64,000 nucleotides of DNA from Telopea speciosissima (lineage: Eukaryota > Streptophyta > Magnoliopsida > Proteales > Proteaceae), in assembly GCF_018873765.1 (NCBI RefSeq), contig NC_057918.1, positions 12,718,862 through 12,782,861 of the forward strand, written 5' to 3'. Shown here in pieces: positions 30,730 to 42,326 of the stretch. The position numbers and the translations under genes are program-made. The notes beneath the pieces are model-generated. The model saw only the letters and a list, made by a program, of their open reading frames with translations, had not been told where the DNA came from and made no database searches. Each line of letters starts with the position of its first letter. The stretch's first letter is position 1.

Positions 30730-33420
30730 CTGCTTTACTTGCGATTCTCAATCTTGTTGCTAGAATGAGCGGTTAGTCAGGCTCTAGTTAATTTCTTTAA
30801 TCCTTAATCTCCACTTACTGAAACCCTAGATCATAGTTATCCTTTTCATTACCCAAAATATGTACATTTCAAGCGATAATATTTGGGGTTTTCTTCCCCC
30901 TTGTTGAACCAGCAAAACCTAGATCATATGGTTTGTTTTGCTTTATTAGGGCTCTTCCCCCTTGTTGCATCATATCCTTCTGTTATTTCTTTCTTAATTA
31001 AGTCAGCATTCACTAAGCCAATATTTTTAAAATGAATTTTCTTCTTTCGTTATAATAATTATGTAAAGTATGACATTAGTTAAAGTTATGAAGATTAAAG
31101 AGCAATGGATATTTCTTATTGATTTTTTTAAGAGCAAATTGTATGACATATTTGCTTGTTTTCTCTTACCATTCTGGTTGTTTGCTCTGCTACACATAGG
31201 TGGGCTTTGAAACTTGTGTTCTTAAATGTGTTTTTTGAGTGGTAGTTTGAAACTTTGAATCCAACCATTGGTTGCATTTTCACACTCGCATCTTAAGGGA
31301 AGGTCCTGCATTTGGACTCTGGAATCTCTGCTCTGCCTGAATTTTTGCTCTAAAGGCACTGATAAAAACACAAGTATTGTATAAAAGGGCAGCAATGCTT
31401 CTGGTGTTCAATGTGTTTATTAAAGTTGATAATGAATTGTCACATTAATCTATAGGTTTTCAACATCCCCCCCCCCCCCCTGGTTCTTGAGGCTCATTGG
31501 AGTTCTAATGGGATTGTCTCATTGGAATTAACCTTTTGGCAAATGGTTCTTTGCACAGTTCACATCATAAGGCATTCCTATGTGGTCTACCTAATTGTGC
31601 CACATGGAAGAGTGATGCGAGCAAAGGACCTCAGGTCCTACTTACCCACAAAATTTAACACCCTTCCAACATTGCATGTGGCACAGATTTTGAGGCTATA
31701 TAGGGATGCCTTCTTAAGTGGGCTGTTCAGGAGACCATTCCTCTTAAGTGGACTGTCACTCAATTCGGGCCCTTACAGAACTTGTATATGTTACAGGGTG
31801 CTTAACTTAGTGTATCTTCCTCCTATCATCATTTGTTTATGAAGTACAATATAAATGGCTGTCTGGACCATCAGAAGGTTGCTGGAACATGTGGACTATC
31901 TAAATTCTAGCTGCACTTCATTCAGAATATGAGTCAAACATTTTCTCTTCCATGAGTTATGGCTACCTAACTGGAATGTTGTACAAAAATTTTGCCATTA
32001 TATGTTCAATAAATAGTTGATGCAAGGTTCGTGTATCCTTCTGTAACCGTTTCACTGTTCAATGAATATCTTCCATTGCTTTCTAGGTCTTCATCTTTAT
32101 TTGACTGATTCAATAGCAACTGCAGGTTTGTAGCATCATTTCTTGTCACGTGAAACTTAATCTCTTTTGTTCAAGCTTGGTAAGTCCTGCACTAAAATTT
32201 GGGACTTTCCTGAGATCTTGGTCATCAAATAGGACTTTCAGTGCAAATTCTGTATGATGGTTTCATGCATAAGAATCACCTGAGAACAAGTCAAAAACAT
32301 CAGAAAGTGCCAAACCATAAGTATATGAACTTAGAAATTTTCCAGTTATTTTTATATGCTCAAAATATTGTTGAATGATATGCATACTCTGTCAATCATC
32401 ATTATGCTTTGGATTCTAGCACTTGAGAATGGAGAAGCAATTGTCTGTTTGTTATCCATTGGGAGTGTGACTTTTCATTTCTTTTTTTCCGCTACATGCT
32501 AGAGATCCAACAATGTTCACTGTTGCCGTTTGGATGCCTTAAGGTTTTGGAATTTCACGGAGCTGATGCTTCACTTCAGCTGCGAGGGGACTTCTAGAGT
32601 TGAGACATACTTTGGAGAAGATCATTTGTTGCAATAATGATGTAAGTTTCTCATCTTGTTAATCTCTCTCTTTACCTATATTCTCTTGAAAATATTTCTT
32701 TGGTTGATGCTTTTCGATATGCTAGCCATTATTTTTTTTCTTAGACATTACATGGGAATACTCTCTTTTCTCATCCGATTCAGAAAAAAGTACTAGACCA
32801 GATTACATTTACAGTAGTCTCGGGGTTGGTTCTAGGAATTTGACAAAACACACCCACTCCTTGGGGGTAATTGGATACCTTATATTCGCTGAAATGGTTA
32901 CATAATTTCTGAAACAAAGGAATACTATTTTAACAAACTCAACACTCCAAATACCACTGCTGAATCAGAAAACTAAACCCCTTTCTTGAAAGGTTTATAC
33001 ACATTGCACCTATTAAATGACCATGAAGTCACATTCTCACTTGCATCCACATCAGTATAATGGGCTAAGTTCCTCAAATACTAGCACAGCAGAAACTTGG
33101 ACCAATTAGGCCTTTCCATAATTTTATATGCAAAGTTAACCTATCAAACTTTGCATATTTTGACAAGAGTACAGTGTGGGAGATTGACTGCACCAAATTA
33201 AGAACAGCTGTAGTACCCCAATAACAATATAAACAACTATAAATCCTATTTTAGGGGATAGATATGTTTGGCATATTCTGTTTTTACTGTTACCTTAATA
33301 TGTGGCATGGGTATTAATTGTTAAAGCATGGTGTTCAACAAGACAACTTGTAGAATCATGGCATGGAGACTACCATCTAAAATGTCTTAAATACATAAAC
33401 AATCTAAATGTCTGCTTAAA
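30730..33420. other. Long intergenic stretch, no gene seen
   Basis: AT-rich DNA with scattered stop codons in all frames. A C10 homopolymer lies near 31,471. The 107-codon frame near 31,522 has no recognisable domain and no splice or codon support. Confidence 0.5.
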
Positions 33421-33423
33421 TCA

Positions 33424-33460
33424 ACCAATCCTTATCCTAATTACTTGGGGTTGGCAACAG
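33424..33460 (-). mobile_element. RTE/SINE 3' tail fragment
   Basis: The minus strand reads GCCAACCCCAAGTAATTAGG then ATAAGGATTGG, matching the RTE 3' end GCCAACCCCATTTAATTGGG at 58,410. Only the tail is present. Confidence 0.4.
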
Positions 33461-33729
33461 ATAATTTAGTAGTATAGCTTGAAAGAAACTAAAACAATAG
33501 TAGGAAATTCAAACTGCTGGCACCTCACAAAGTGTATCACTTCTGATAATAGATTATCTAGGTGTCTAAATAATACTTAGCTTTATTGGGCTTGTGAGCA
33601 ACAGTTCAAGCAAACACGTCAGACACTGGAGAGAGATGGGCCTGCAATGGCGCTAGTGATTAGCTCAAACATGTAATTCGAGATTGGAAAAAAAGTATGA
33701 ATAATTTATAGTTCAGGGGGAAAACTAAC

Positions 33730-33800
33730 TATGTAGCAGCCTTACCGCCGTTTCATGGAGAGGTTGTTTCCAGAGAATCGAACCTGATTACATTTTTATA
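33730..33800 (-). mobile_element. SINE fragment (same family as 47,500-47,637)
   Basis: Shares GCAGCCTTACC...GAGAGGTTGTTTCCAGA with the plant tRNA-derived SINE at 47.5 kb, and reads on the minus strand as TCTGGAAACAACCTCT...GGTAAGGCTGC. Head and tail are missing. Confidence 0.55.
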
Positions 33801-35919
33801 GTTCAGGGGTAAAACTAACTATGCAAGTCTTGAAGGAATGGGGTTCCAATTGAAGCAAATTTTTTGGCCAGTTGGCAAATGTTAGATGGGACTCAAATTT
33901 AGTAAAAAATTGTCATTTAACAATAATACTTTTTCTTTTATCAATTTGTTTATCCACATCATTTTAGTGATTTATAATAGATTTTTTATTAGCACTATGT
34001 GCAATAGAACTGGAGGAAAAAATAAATAGGGAGAAAGAACGCCACTCGGTTGTGCATCTGGGCGTGTACCTTGTACCACTGTTCATATTTGTCTCATGGC
34101 CAATCCAGTCATTTCCCAACTATCTAGTTGCTAGGTGAATAGTCCATGTGGCCAAATAAGCCGTTGTACCTTAGTTTGTTGCATCTTTCCCAAGTCTGGA
34201 TTTTCAACCAATTCCATACTTGAAGGTGACTTATAAAATTTACACAGAGAGGAGAGAAAATAAATTGCTTTGGCTGGTCTGGTGGGTCTGTATTGTATTA
34301 CCATGAAATGTTGGCTGGTAGGCATGTGGCAAATCAATTCAGCCCAAATTTTATGTAAAAGCAAGTCCCACAGTACTCCAACTATGAACTACCTATCAAT
34401 TTTTGTTACCCCCCCTCCCAAAAAAAAAAGAAGAAAACTTTCAATTTTAAATTCAATTATAATTGCCCATTTGGGTGGATAAAAACATGAAGAGAAGATG
34501 CCAAATGGTTGGTAAATGATTTTGAACGTCAGATATTCTAATTCTCGATATGGATAAAAATAAGATACATTTTCATAGAGACCTTCATCAGTGTGGGTGA
34601 CAAAAGAAAGCCATGTATAGATGACGGAAAAAGTTCCCACTGCAATAGTTCGAAATTGGGACGTGAGCACGAAGGGAATCAACCATTTTGTAGTCAGAAC
34701 CACCATTACTACTGCATAACTTCACATTTTTTCAGGGCAAATGACTTTAGCATCGCTTGTAAGACAATTGCTGAAGAAAGGGCGCATGATGATGATGTGT
34801 AGTTTCACATAACAATGTCTTGAGGGTTTCGTGAATAGTTGAGTACATGGACTTGCCTTTGCATCTTCAAAGATTGATTTAGAGGAGCCAAGTTTAAAAC
34901 CAGCACTGGTGAATTGTTTTAGGCTTCTAATCCCTTATAGCAGATGACCACATGAACAAAAGCAATACTAAGATGCTGACCATGATGACGATATGTTCTA
35001 TTTGTGAGACACACATTAACAACCACAGTAACCATAGTAAAAAATTATTATACCATACAATAATATGATGGTAATCTTTTTTTTTAATCTTTTTTATGCT
35101 ATATAGGATGGTATTAGAAAGACAATATCCCTAATTTTTTTTTTCTTCAAATATACAGCAATAAATGGATGGGGAAAAAAAACTTAAGTAGAGAATTAAA
35201 AAAAAGGTGCAAATTGCAAAGTTGCCTTGAAAGTATAGGAAGTGACAATTTTGTCCTATCAGACGTCATGGCATTAGAACAACTCGTGCCTCATAAGGTC
35301 ATACTAATAAATTTCCTGATATTTTGTCTTTGTTACTACTAATAAGCAGTAGATTTCCTAAAAGTTAGAAACATTAAATGAAACTTATACGTAATATGAG
35401 TTCACGCATCCTTCCTTGATCCACTCGTGTTTTACGCGTTAACCTAACTCTGTTTTTCCCCATTATTAATCTTACAAGAAATTGTACAGAAAAAACTGAA
35501 ACATCGCTAAGAATCCGGAGACATCCGAGAGGTGCCAACTAATCTCGGAATCCAACAATCTCCATCTCCCAATTCTTTATCATGGAACACATAACATCAC
35601 TGTAATAAATAATTCCTTTTTGTTTAATTTAATTTAATAAAAACTGGCTATGGGAATCTTGGCTTGGCATCGTCGGTGTTCACTGTTCACTTGGACCGGT
35701 GTCTTGTTCTTCCCTGTCTCTCAGCCACCTTCACTTCCCTCTTCTCTCTTCTTTCTGTTTTCTTCTATCAGTCTTCCACTACTATGGAACCATCAAACCG
35801 TCGCTGTTAGGGTTTTTCTCTGCCCCTCGGACCTCTGACATCTCTACTTTTTATTACAGATTTGATTTGATTGGAAGAGAGAGAGAGTTAGAGGAAGAAG
35901 GATAAATTGATAGAAAGAG
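33801..35919. other. Intergenic and upstream region of the XXT5-like gene
   Basis: AT-rich. The last ~250 bp become CT-rich (CTCTTCTCTCTTCTTTC around 35,740) and then GA-rich just before the ATG, typical of a plant 5' UTR. No TATA position is asserted. Confidence 0.45.
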
Positions 35920-37293
35920 ATGGGTCAAGAGAGCCACACTGCTCAGAAAAGAAGTGGAGGAGCTGGTGGTTCGCTTCCCACCACCACCACCAGACTAAGC
36001 GGCCGTTCATCTTCGGGCTTCTCTCGTGGCCGTCAGATCCAAAAGACCTTCAACAACCTCAAGATCACCATTCTTTGTGGTTTCGTCACCATTCTTGTCC
36101 TTCGTGGCACAATCGGCGTCGGCAACCTCGCCGGAATAGCCGACGTTGAGGCCGAGAACCAGAACCTCATCGAGGAAACCAATCGAATTCTTGCTGAGAT
36201 CCGTTCCGACAGCGATCCTATCGACCCTTCTGAACCTGCGGAGCCTGAATTCAACCCAAACGTTACCTACACTCTTGGCCCTAAGATCTCCGATTGGGAC
36301 CTGCAGCGCAAGATCTGGCTCCAACGCAATCCCCAGTTCCCCAATTACGTCAATGGCAAAGCGCGAATCTTGCTTGTTACTGGATCTCCTCCTAACCCTT
36401 GTGACAACTCAATTGGTGATCATTACCTTCTCAAGTCTATCAAGAACAAGATCGATTACTGCCGAATTCATGGAATTGAGATCATTTACAATTTGGCCCA
36501 TCTCGATAAGGAGCTCGCTGGTTACTGGGCTAAGCTTCCCTTGATTCGACGCCTCATGCTGTCTCATCCGGAGGTGGAGTGGATTTGGTGGATGGATAGC
36601 GATGCCTTGTTCACGGATATGGTTTTTCAGCTTCCTCTCTCCAAATACGATCAGTATAATATGGTGGTCCATGGTTACCCGGATTTGATGTTCGAGCAGA
36701 AATCATGGATTGCGTTGAACACCGGAAGCTTTCTCTTCCGGAATTGCCAGTGGTCTTTGGATTTGCTTGACGCTTGGGCTCCTATGGGTCCTAAAGGCCC
36801 CGTTAGGGACGAAGCGGGGAAGATCTTGACTGCTAACTTGAAAGGGCGGCCAGCATTTGAGGCCGACGATCAATCGGCGTTGATTTACCTTTTGATCTCC
36901 CAGAAGCATTGGATGGAGAAGGTTTTCCTCGAGAATTCTTACTACTTACATGGCTACTGGGCTGGTCTAGTGGACAGATATGAGGAGATGATGGAGAAGT
37001 ACCATCCAGGATTGGGTGATGAGAGATGGCCATTTGTGACCCATTTCGTTGGTTGCAAGCCCTGCGGGAGCTATGGGGATTATCCGGTGGAGAGGTGCTT
37101 GAAAAGCATGGAGAGAGCCTTTAATTTTGCAGATAATCAGGTTCTCAAATTATATGGTTTTAGGCACCGGGGCTTGTTGAGCCCCAAGATCAAGAGGATC
37201 AGGAACGAGACGGCTACTCCTTTGGAGATTGTAGATCAATTCGATATTCGACGGCATCCTGTTCATCAAGGCTCCGATCCAAACAGCATTTGA
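35920..37293 (+). CDS. XXT5-like: Xyloglucan 6-xylosyltransferase, XXT5-like (GT34), complete
   Basis: An intronless frame of 457 residues starting MGQESHTAQKRSGGAGG. It is a type II Golgi membrane protein: basic cytosolic tail, one signal anchor at about residues 47-66 (LKITILCGFVTILVLRGTIG), a stem (EETNRILAEIRSDSDP), then the GT34 catalytic domain. That domain carries NGKARILLVTGSPPNPCDN, GDHYLLKSIKNKIDYCRIHG, the metal-binding DSD at 226-228 in WIWWMDSDALFTD, and HFVGCKPCGSYGDYPVERCL. Family members transfer xylose from UDP-xylose to the beta-1,4-glucan backbone of xyloglucan in the Golgi. The N-terminal wording and QKTFNNLKITILCGFVTI favour XXT5 over XXT1/2. All key motifs are present and the frame is clean. 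The G+C content is well above the flanks, as usual for this gene. Confidence 0.95.
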   Translation: MGQESHTAQKRSGGAGGSLPTTTTRLSGRSSSGFSRGRQIQKTFNNLKITILCGFVTILVLRGTIGVGNLAGIADVEAENQNLIEETNRILAEIRSDSDPIDPSEPAEPEFNPNVTYTLGPKISDWDLQRKIWLQRNPQFPNYVNGKARILLVTGSPPNPCDNSIGDHYLLKSIKNKIDYCRIHGIEIIYNLAHLDKELAGYWAKLPLIRRLMLSHPEVEWIWWMDSDALFTDMVFQLPLSKYDQYNMVVHGYPDLMFEQKSWIALNTGSFLFRNCQWSLDLLDAWAPMGPKGPVRDEAGKILTANLKGRPAFEADDQSALIYLLISQKHWMEKVFLENSYYLHGYWAGLVDRYEEMMEKYHPGLGDERWPFVTHFVGCKPCGSYGDYPVERCLKSMERAFNFADNQVLKLYGFRHRGLLSPKIKRIRNETATPLEIVDQFDIRRHPVHQGSDPNSI

Positions 37294-38380
37294 GTATCAG
37301 TCTTCCCTGTTTCATAAATTGTAAGTTAAATGTATCCTCAGTTAATGCAGGTCTCAAACTTGACAACATTTGAAAGTTTGTGGATTTTGTTTGTTTTTGT
37401 TTCTACGCATAGTTGCATAGGACCTATGCAAAGAAGAAAAGTAGATTCTTTTATTATTATTCTTTTCTATTCATGATTTTCTCTCAGACATTTCAAGAAT
37501 TAATACTTTTATGATTCATTTACATCTATTTCTTCTTTTGGATAGTCTTAATATTGTGGGTGTATTTCTCTCTGCTTCCCCTTTTCCTTATCTTGGATTC
37601 ATTCACTGTAGAGTCCAACAACTCTTTGAACAAAAGAAAGGATGAGCTAAAAATGGGCAAATCTACCAATCCCATTCTAGGGAGTCTAGCACCAGTGTTT
37701 CTGATTTGAAGTTTCTGCACATGAACCCTCAGACTGGTTTTGCCAAAAATGCTAGTTTGCTTTGAAGACATTTACCATATCTTGTGTTCGTCATTTATTG
37801 TATGCGGGGAGAGATGATTGTTTATTACTAGACAACAGAACCCAGGATTTGTATAACTTCTCTGCATGAAATGAGCATAAAGTACAACAGACATCTATCA
37901 ACTTTCACACAATTGAGGGCCACTAATGTCTGTATACATGTAGAATATTGGAAGTTTACCTAAAAAACAATGTTAAAGAAGTTTGTATGATGTCTATGTT
38001 CTTTATTTCATCGAATGATAATCAAGCAGAGGCTCAATTGACAATTCAATGATTTCAACTGTGCAGTCATGCCTCAATGTTTCATCTTCATTGTTCATAG
38101 AATGTTACACCAGAGCTGGGTTACAGTCTCTTCTTCAGCTACTTGCTCAACTCTATAACCAAGGAAGACTAGTTCTTGGATGCTCTAGTTGGTTTGAGCT
38201 TTGATTCTGAGGAGCTGTCAGATATGATTGTTCTTGCGAATCTATGTGCTGATTTTCACATTTAGTGTGCCCATTTTTTTGGGTTGGTTACACAATGGTT
38301 TCTTCATTCTAGATTTTCATTTCATGGGCCAGCCCTTGTAAAGTAATCCCCTGTACTTTGATTCAATTAATAAAGAGCAG
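37294..38380. other. 3' flank of XXT5-like gene, intergenic
   Basis: Includes the likely 3' UTR. No other coding sequence or element recognised. Confidence 0.45.
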
Positions 38381-39800
38381 GACCAGGTGTTTATTTTTGT
38401 AGTTTTATAATTTCGGTGGTAAAATGGTGAGAAAGGAAGGGGGTGAGGCATGACTTTCTTTAAATTCTTGTCAGTCCAGAAATAGGCAAAGCTACCTCTA
38501 ACTGTTACCCGGAAGATGAAGCCCAAACTTGGTGCCAAATTTTCTAGTAGCTATTAAACTCATTTTATTGTGGGAAAGAAGCTCTATGATTGCTACAACT
38601 GGAGAACCAATACCTTATCCAAGACACTGCAACTCACAAGTAGTGGAAGTCAAGTCCTTGTTTCATTGTTTGACCAAGAACTTAGGCTCTTTTAATTTTT
38701 TTATATTTTATTTTTGGGATACAGCTAGTTATGAATTATCAGGGAGGAGAAAGGAAGACCAGTTGCAATAATAAAAAGGGTTTGAACCGGAAAATTAAGT
38801 AACAGATAGTTGTGAATTATGAGGGAGGGAAAAAGAAAAGATCAGTTGCAACTTACAATCGATGAAAAGGATTCAAAAGGGAAAAATCAAAGGAACAACC
38901 ATTCATTTTCCAGCAGCCAGCTCAAGCTCACATCAGTGAATCATTAGAGGTCCCGTGGACACACTGGGCGAAAGTGTTGTTTTGACTCCTGTGAGGATTG
39001 AAATCGGCAGAGTCAGTTGATTTGACTCAGAATCCACTGATGCCAATCCTGATTAACCCCAATTCTTTGCATACTGAATCTGACACAGTTTTAGCCATTC
39101 CCGGATGATTTGAATCGGAATTGATGGAGACTGATTACGAATTTTTAAACCTTGGGTCTATGTGCAGCACTCCCTGCACTCTTTTGTGGGTGGTGGTTGT
39201 TCTGCATGGGTTGTTATAAGGTTATATTTTACATTTTTCAAGGTTGTTAGCTTCTGTGATTGAGACTATTATATTATCATATTTTCATTCTCAAGAAAGG
39301 ATGATATTCCTCAAATAAAAAGAAAAGATGGAAGAATAACTGAATTGCTAGTCTGTGATGTACCTTACGAATGCCAATTATTCTGAATGTGGCTTCCGAG
39401 ATCAAGCATGATAGGTTTATTTATGGCCAAAGTTTAGTCCAAAGTAAGCAAGAAAACTTTCTCAAACTCTGATTCAAAGTTTTAATAAAATTATCAAAAT
39501 GCCACCAAATGGATATGAATATAAGATACAAAATGGAATCTTATCTAATTTTAGCTTTTTTTTCTAATCATTTTTTGTTGAAATTGTACAAATGAGATGT
39601 TTACCTGGAAAGAAAACCCTTATTTTAATTCCATCTCGAGTGTTGTTGCCATTGGTCGTCGTCAAAGCTTTCCAATGGGATCATTGCAATGCATCTTAGT
39701 CGGGGAAGTTCTTGATTGTGCAACTCATCAAAGGTGGATTGAGAAAGAAAACATTCATCTTCGTAATAAGAGAGGCTGTGTTGCATCTTATGATGAATGA
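38380..39800. repeat. Segmental duplication, copy 1
   Basis: Blocks in the same order recur at about 44,225-46,720: TGACTTTCTTTAAATTCT, CTGGAGAACCRATACMTTATCC, AAGAACTTAGGCTCTTTT, GTTGATTTGACTCAGAATCC, CAAATAAAAAGAAAAGATGG, CTAGTCTGTGATGTACCTT, and near the end ATCATTGCAATGCAYCT followed by GGCTGTGTTGCATCTTATGA. By eye, divergence is about 10-15% with many small gaps. No gene is recognisable inside. Confidence 0.8.
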
Positions 39801-42100
39801 AGCTGGACTACTTACTCCCTTCAAGAAAGAAACGGAAACACAAGCAATCGTCTGCTTGGTTACTTTTATGGATGGGTTCACCAATATGGAATAGATGAAC
39901 GACAAGTTCTATATGTTTACCGCATAGAAGGCTGATGTGGCAAAACCGATCATTGAATTTCTGGAAAATGAATTGGACTGTTCACATGTCAAATTTTAGA
40001 CTCAGATGACATTGAGCTTGAAAAATACTAAGAAAAACAGACACCCAGACAAAATTAATTTTATCGCTCATTTTTCTTCATTTTCAATGAATAAGCTGAT
40101 TTTGTAGCTCAGATCTTCCAATTACAATAGAGACTGGATAATCAACACTGAAAACCCCACCCTGTTTGTGAAACTGTATAGGATCGATCAATCAGCCCTT
40201 CCTGAGTACAGGGACTCTGTGACAGGCTCTGATAATATTTCATTCATTTGAGCAATTTGTTGCGAGAGCTGACTTATCTTCTGCAAAGGAGAACATAAAA
40301 TTTCAATATCTGGATAGGAGTATATGCACTAAGAAATGGAGTGGAAATGTAGAAACAAGCAAGATAATTTTTAATGAAATGCAAACATTGATGTTAAATT
40401 TTTCCAAGATAGACAAAAACAAGGAGGTAAAGCATTTATATATGAAAGAAATTGTTGATTTTCATTACTCCTTCTTTCATGAATCTCTCAGTAACATGGA
40501 AGCACAGTCATCTAGTAGTACTACTGGTTGCAGTAGAAAATTACCAACTTAAGAGCCTCCTCATTTAGAGAGAACAGAGATAGAGGACATCAATCTAAGT
40601 TCTTTTTTAATTTTTGTGGTAAGTATTCCCTTATCTTTCTCTCAGTTCAGTAGCAGACCAAAGTCTTTACAGTTTTTTTCCACTCATATGATTTTTGTTT
40701 CCATTGCTCTCTTTCTTGTTCTTTGAAGATTTTCTTTTTGATCATGCTTGGGATTAGACCTGTTCAGGCCTGAGGATTTGATGGACTTATTTCAAGGCCC
40801 AACCTTTTCGTAGAAACTCCCTTCTTACTTCACATTGTTCTTCTTTTTCTCATTTCCTATTATTTATTTCCTTCTTTTTAAGTATTTCCATATCAAGTTG
40901 CTTTGGTTTAGTTTACATGTGATGCTTAAATGGAACCAAACAGATCAAAACCAGGGTACGTACAAATCGCAAGTTAGCAGGTAGCCTCAAATATGGAAGA
41001 AAAAAAAACAGATCAAAACCCACCAAAGTGCAGGTTCTTATCGAACAGGAGAGGGTGCAGCAGAGGAAACAGTCAGTCGCAGGGATGGCTTCGAAGTCGT
41101 CGCAGGTGGAGATGATTCGAACGAGGGCGAGACCAGGGAAAATGGAAAACTTCGTTTAAACCTGTTATTTTGGGGAAAATAAATTCAAGCCGTTCGATGT
41201 AGCTGAGTCCACATGTCGTTAACCCGTGCTGCGCTGGAGACTGCAGAGAAACCGAATCCGAAGTGGAAGTAGGCGGACTCTCTTTTTCCACGCCAGCGAT
41301 CTGTGTGAACCCCTTACAGTGAAATATGGACGCTCCGATTGTCAGATCCCCCAGCCGTCGATCTCTTGCCGTTTGCATTTCTCAAAATTTTTTTTTTCTC
41401 CCTCGATGGTACTAACCCGCTCTTTAAATCCCCTTGATTTCCCCCCATATTTTACTCATCTTCCCTAGGCCGTTCTATGTTTCCGTTTTTCTTCCCTCCA
41501 ACCTTCCGACAAGGGTTCAAGCGGTAACACAGTTTTGATATGGCTGATATTGCTTCGGCCGAGCCTCTTCTTCTAAATCCTCTCAAACATCCAAATTATC
41601 AGGCAGTTTCACATGAAATTATCAGGCAGTTTCACATGAGGTAAAGCGTCGTATGAGGCAGTTATCAATCTATAGCCCTTTGAACAAGAAAGGGGAGTAA
41701 CCTCAAATTAGCCCCAATATCATCAACACCATGAGGAGGTGTCGAGTTCGACGAACAGACTCAAATGAGATAGCCTCATGAGCCGAGTTACCAACACTGG
41801 GCAGTGGGGTATTATCTCTAGCCTCTACCTTTAACAGCTTTCTTCCCTCATATTACCGGCCATATTACAGCCACAACCTCATTAAACACCTCTCTCCAGC
41901 TCATTGTTACCGTTAAAGCCCTAATCCCCTTCATAATTCCAAAACCCTAACATGTCATTCCAGCATAACTCTGTCATATTAATCACTCAATCCCAACCCC
42001 TTCCCCTTAAAACACTCTGTTTTCCTAAAACCCAAACCTAAACCCTAGAAATTTCAGAATTTCAAAATTAATCAAAAATTAACCCTTTTTTATTTATTTC
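39800..42100. other. Intergenic, mostly unassigned
   Basis: No gene supported apart from one possible terminal exon at 40188-40280. The 101-codon minus-strand frame near 41,073-41,378 has no recognisable domain. Confidence 0.4.
40188..40280 (-). CDS. Possible orphan terminal exon, coiled-coil
   Basis: On the minus strand an acceptor (CTCCTTTGCAG) precedes 30 codons KISQLSQQIAQMNEILSEPV...SGRAD and a stop. The heptad-like spacing of I/L (ISQLSQQIAQMNEIL) suggests a coiled coil. No upstream exon was found in 40,300-41,500, so it is either an isolated fragment or chance. Family not recognised. Confidence 0.3.
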   Translation of the reverse strand, partial: KISQLSQQIAQMNEILSEPVTESLYSGRAD

Positions 42101-42326
42101 AGTAGTGATATTTCAAGTTTTTAAACTTGATTTACTAGTGATATTTTCAAGTTTTTCAACTTGATTTTGTCTTAGAGTGACATTTCTTTGTACTTGTGAG
42201 TTCGGTGTTTAATCTTATAATTTTCGTAGTAAATTGGTGAAAAGAAAGGGGTTGAATTGACCTTAGTGCCCTTATCACTTGATCCCAACCCCTTCCCCAA
42301 ACCTAAAACCTATGTAGTTTTTTTTT

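Noticed and set aside
36007-36672. Minus-strand and other-frame open reading frames over the XXT5-like gene
   Set aside because: Shadows of the strong coding sequence on the plus strand.
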